NCBI GenBank assembly: GCA_025774615.1
Contig: JALGVQ010000159.1
Coordinates: 1 to 6,575 of the forward strand
DNA: 6,575 bases
Origin: a bacterium
Lineage (GTDB): Bacteria; Blakebacterota; Blakebacteria; Blakebacterales; Blakebacteraceae
Direction: 5' to 3'
The notes under the pieces are model-generated. The model saw nothing but the letters and a program-made list of their open reading frames with translations, was not told the origin of the DNA and made no database searches. The first letter of the stretch is position 1. Each line of letters opens with the position of its first letter. Positions 5,856 through 6,575 of this stretch are shown here, piece by piece. The translations under genes were made by a program, and so were the position numbers.

Positions 5856-6575
5856 ATGAAGATCACCGAGCTCGCCGGGGATGTGAAAGCTTACGGTGAC
5901 GGATCGCTGGGTGGCAAAGGCACCGGTCTGGCACGGATCAACGAGTGCCGGATCCCGAATACCGAGAAGATTCAGACCCGTATCCTGACCACGAGTTTCT
6001 TCGATACGTTCGTCGAGAATGATGGTGTTTTCGGGGAGGATGAACGGAGTGTGATCATCTCGATCCTGAGGGAGCTCGGAGATGGGCCGATCGGTGTCCG
6101 ATCCTCGGCTACCAACGAATCGGGATTGTCCACTGACAAGGAAGACCTGGTCCATGCCGGGGAATATCAGTCCTACATGCTGCCGAATAATAATCCCGAC
6201 CCGGTAATCCAGCTGAGGATGGTCCATCTGGCCATCTCGGGCATCTATCACGACTTCATCGGTAAACAGCTTCTGTCGAGCTCCGAGAAAATGGCGATTA
6301 TCCTGAATCCCATACACGGAGTGTACGATCAAACCGACGCCGGGCCCTGCTATTACCCCTGCATTTCAGGGGTAGCGGAATCCTTCTTCACCCACGCCCT
6401 GAAGGAGCAGGATCCGCACGAAGGATTCGCCCGGATTGCGTTCGGCCACGGGTACGCCACTATTCTGGATGATTTCCCCGTGATATCGATGGCGACTATC
6501 AGGAATCCACTTCCCCTCAAACTGCTGCAGATCGGCAAAGGTCAGCGATACTTCTATGCCCTTGATATGACGAGG
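5856..6575 (+). CDS. PEP/pyruvate-binding (PPDK N-terminal-like) domain protein, C-terminus off the right edge
   Basis: The frame runs 240 codons from the ATG at 5856 to the window end without a stop. The visible part resembles the ATP-grasp-like nucleotide-binding domain of pyruvate phosphate dikinase and PEP synthase: LGGKGTGLA at 18-26 (Lys21 in the GGKG motif), GVRSSATNESG at 80-90 (Arg82), HAGEYQSYMLPN at 100-111, EKMAIIL at 144-150, CYYPCISGVAESF at 165-177 and QRYFYALDM at 230-238. This order fits the large bacterial 'PEP/pyruvate-binding domain-containing protein' family, from memory around 900-1000 residues. The usual Gln after the MAVII strand is Asn151, and the usual GLG-x-x-VV-x-G is FGHGYATILDD (196-206), so nucleotide handling may be altered. 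The phosphohistidine and PEP domains, if any, lie outside the window. The start is chosen because no other in-frame start lies in the 35-nt gap. CAGG at 5845-5848 is only a weak ribosome-binding site, which suggests co-transcription with the gene before it. Confidence 0.8.
   Translation, partial: MKITELAGDVKAYGDGSLGGKGTGLARINECRIPNTEKIQTRILTTSFFDTFVENDGVFGEDERSVIISILRELGDGPIGVRSSATNESGLSTDKEDLVHAGEYQSYMLPNNNPDPVIQLRMVHLAISGIYHDFIGKQLLSSSEKMAIILNPIHGVYDQTDAGPCYYPCISGVAESFFTHALKEQDPHEGFARIAFGHGYATILDDFPVISMATIRNPLPLKLLQIGKGQRYFYALDMTR

Overview
The window looks like a piece of a bacterial chromosome at moderate to slightly high GC. It is densely coded, with short gaps and the same base composition throughout. 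A lipoprotein with a lipobox, a secreted protein with an Ala-Gln cleavage site, and an RsbW-type switch kinase point to a free-living, diderm environmental bacterium. The long secreted sortilin/BNR-repeat protein and the large PEP/pyruvate-binding protein are types I associate with Gemmatimonadota, Bacteroidota and related FCB-group or candidate phyla. That placement is inference only, because there is no rRNA or other phylogenetic marker here.

Layout, left to right. (1) 1-1145, minus strand: the N-terminal 381 residues of a secreted Asp-box (BNR) repeat protein whose C-terminus lies off the left edge. (2) 1146-1351: a divergent intergenic region with an unusual cluster of inverted repeats. 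(3) 1352-2944, plus strand: a probable two-gene unit of a HAD-superfamily phosphatase and a small lipoprotein with an NTF2/SnoaL-like fold, each preceded by a GAGGAG ribosome-binding site. (4) 2945-3004: a short convergent gap with no convincing terminator. (5) 3005-4672, minus strand: a compact three-gene operon, transcribed as RsbW-like anti-sigma kinase, M23 metallopeptidase, class I SAM methyltransferase, with gaps of 11 and 1 nt. (6) 4673-4857: a second divergent promoter region. (7) 4858-6575, plus strand: a stand-alone GMP-synthase-type ATP-pyrophosphatase without a glutaminase domain, then 35 nt downstream the N-terminal 240 residues of a PEP/pyruvate-binding (PPDK-like) protein that runs off the right edge.

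No tRNA, rRNA, CRISPR array, insertion sequence, integrase or attachment site was seen. The most interesting parts are the last two genes. One is a GuaA-like enzyme with altered substrate-loop signatures and no amidotransferase beside it. The other is a PPDK-type ATP-binding domain with altered active-site motifs. The RsbW/M23/methyltransferase operon is also notable: it joins a regulatory switch protein to a cell-wall enzyme. None of these is shown to be a new system; they are candidates for neighbourhood-conservation checks.
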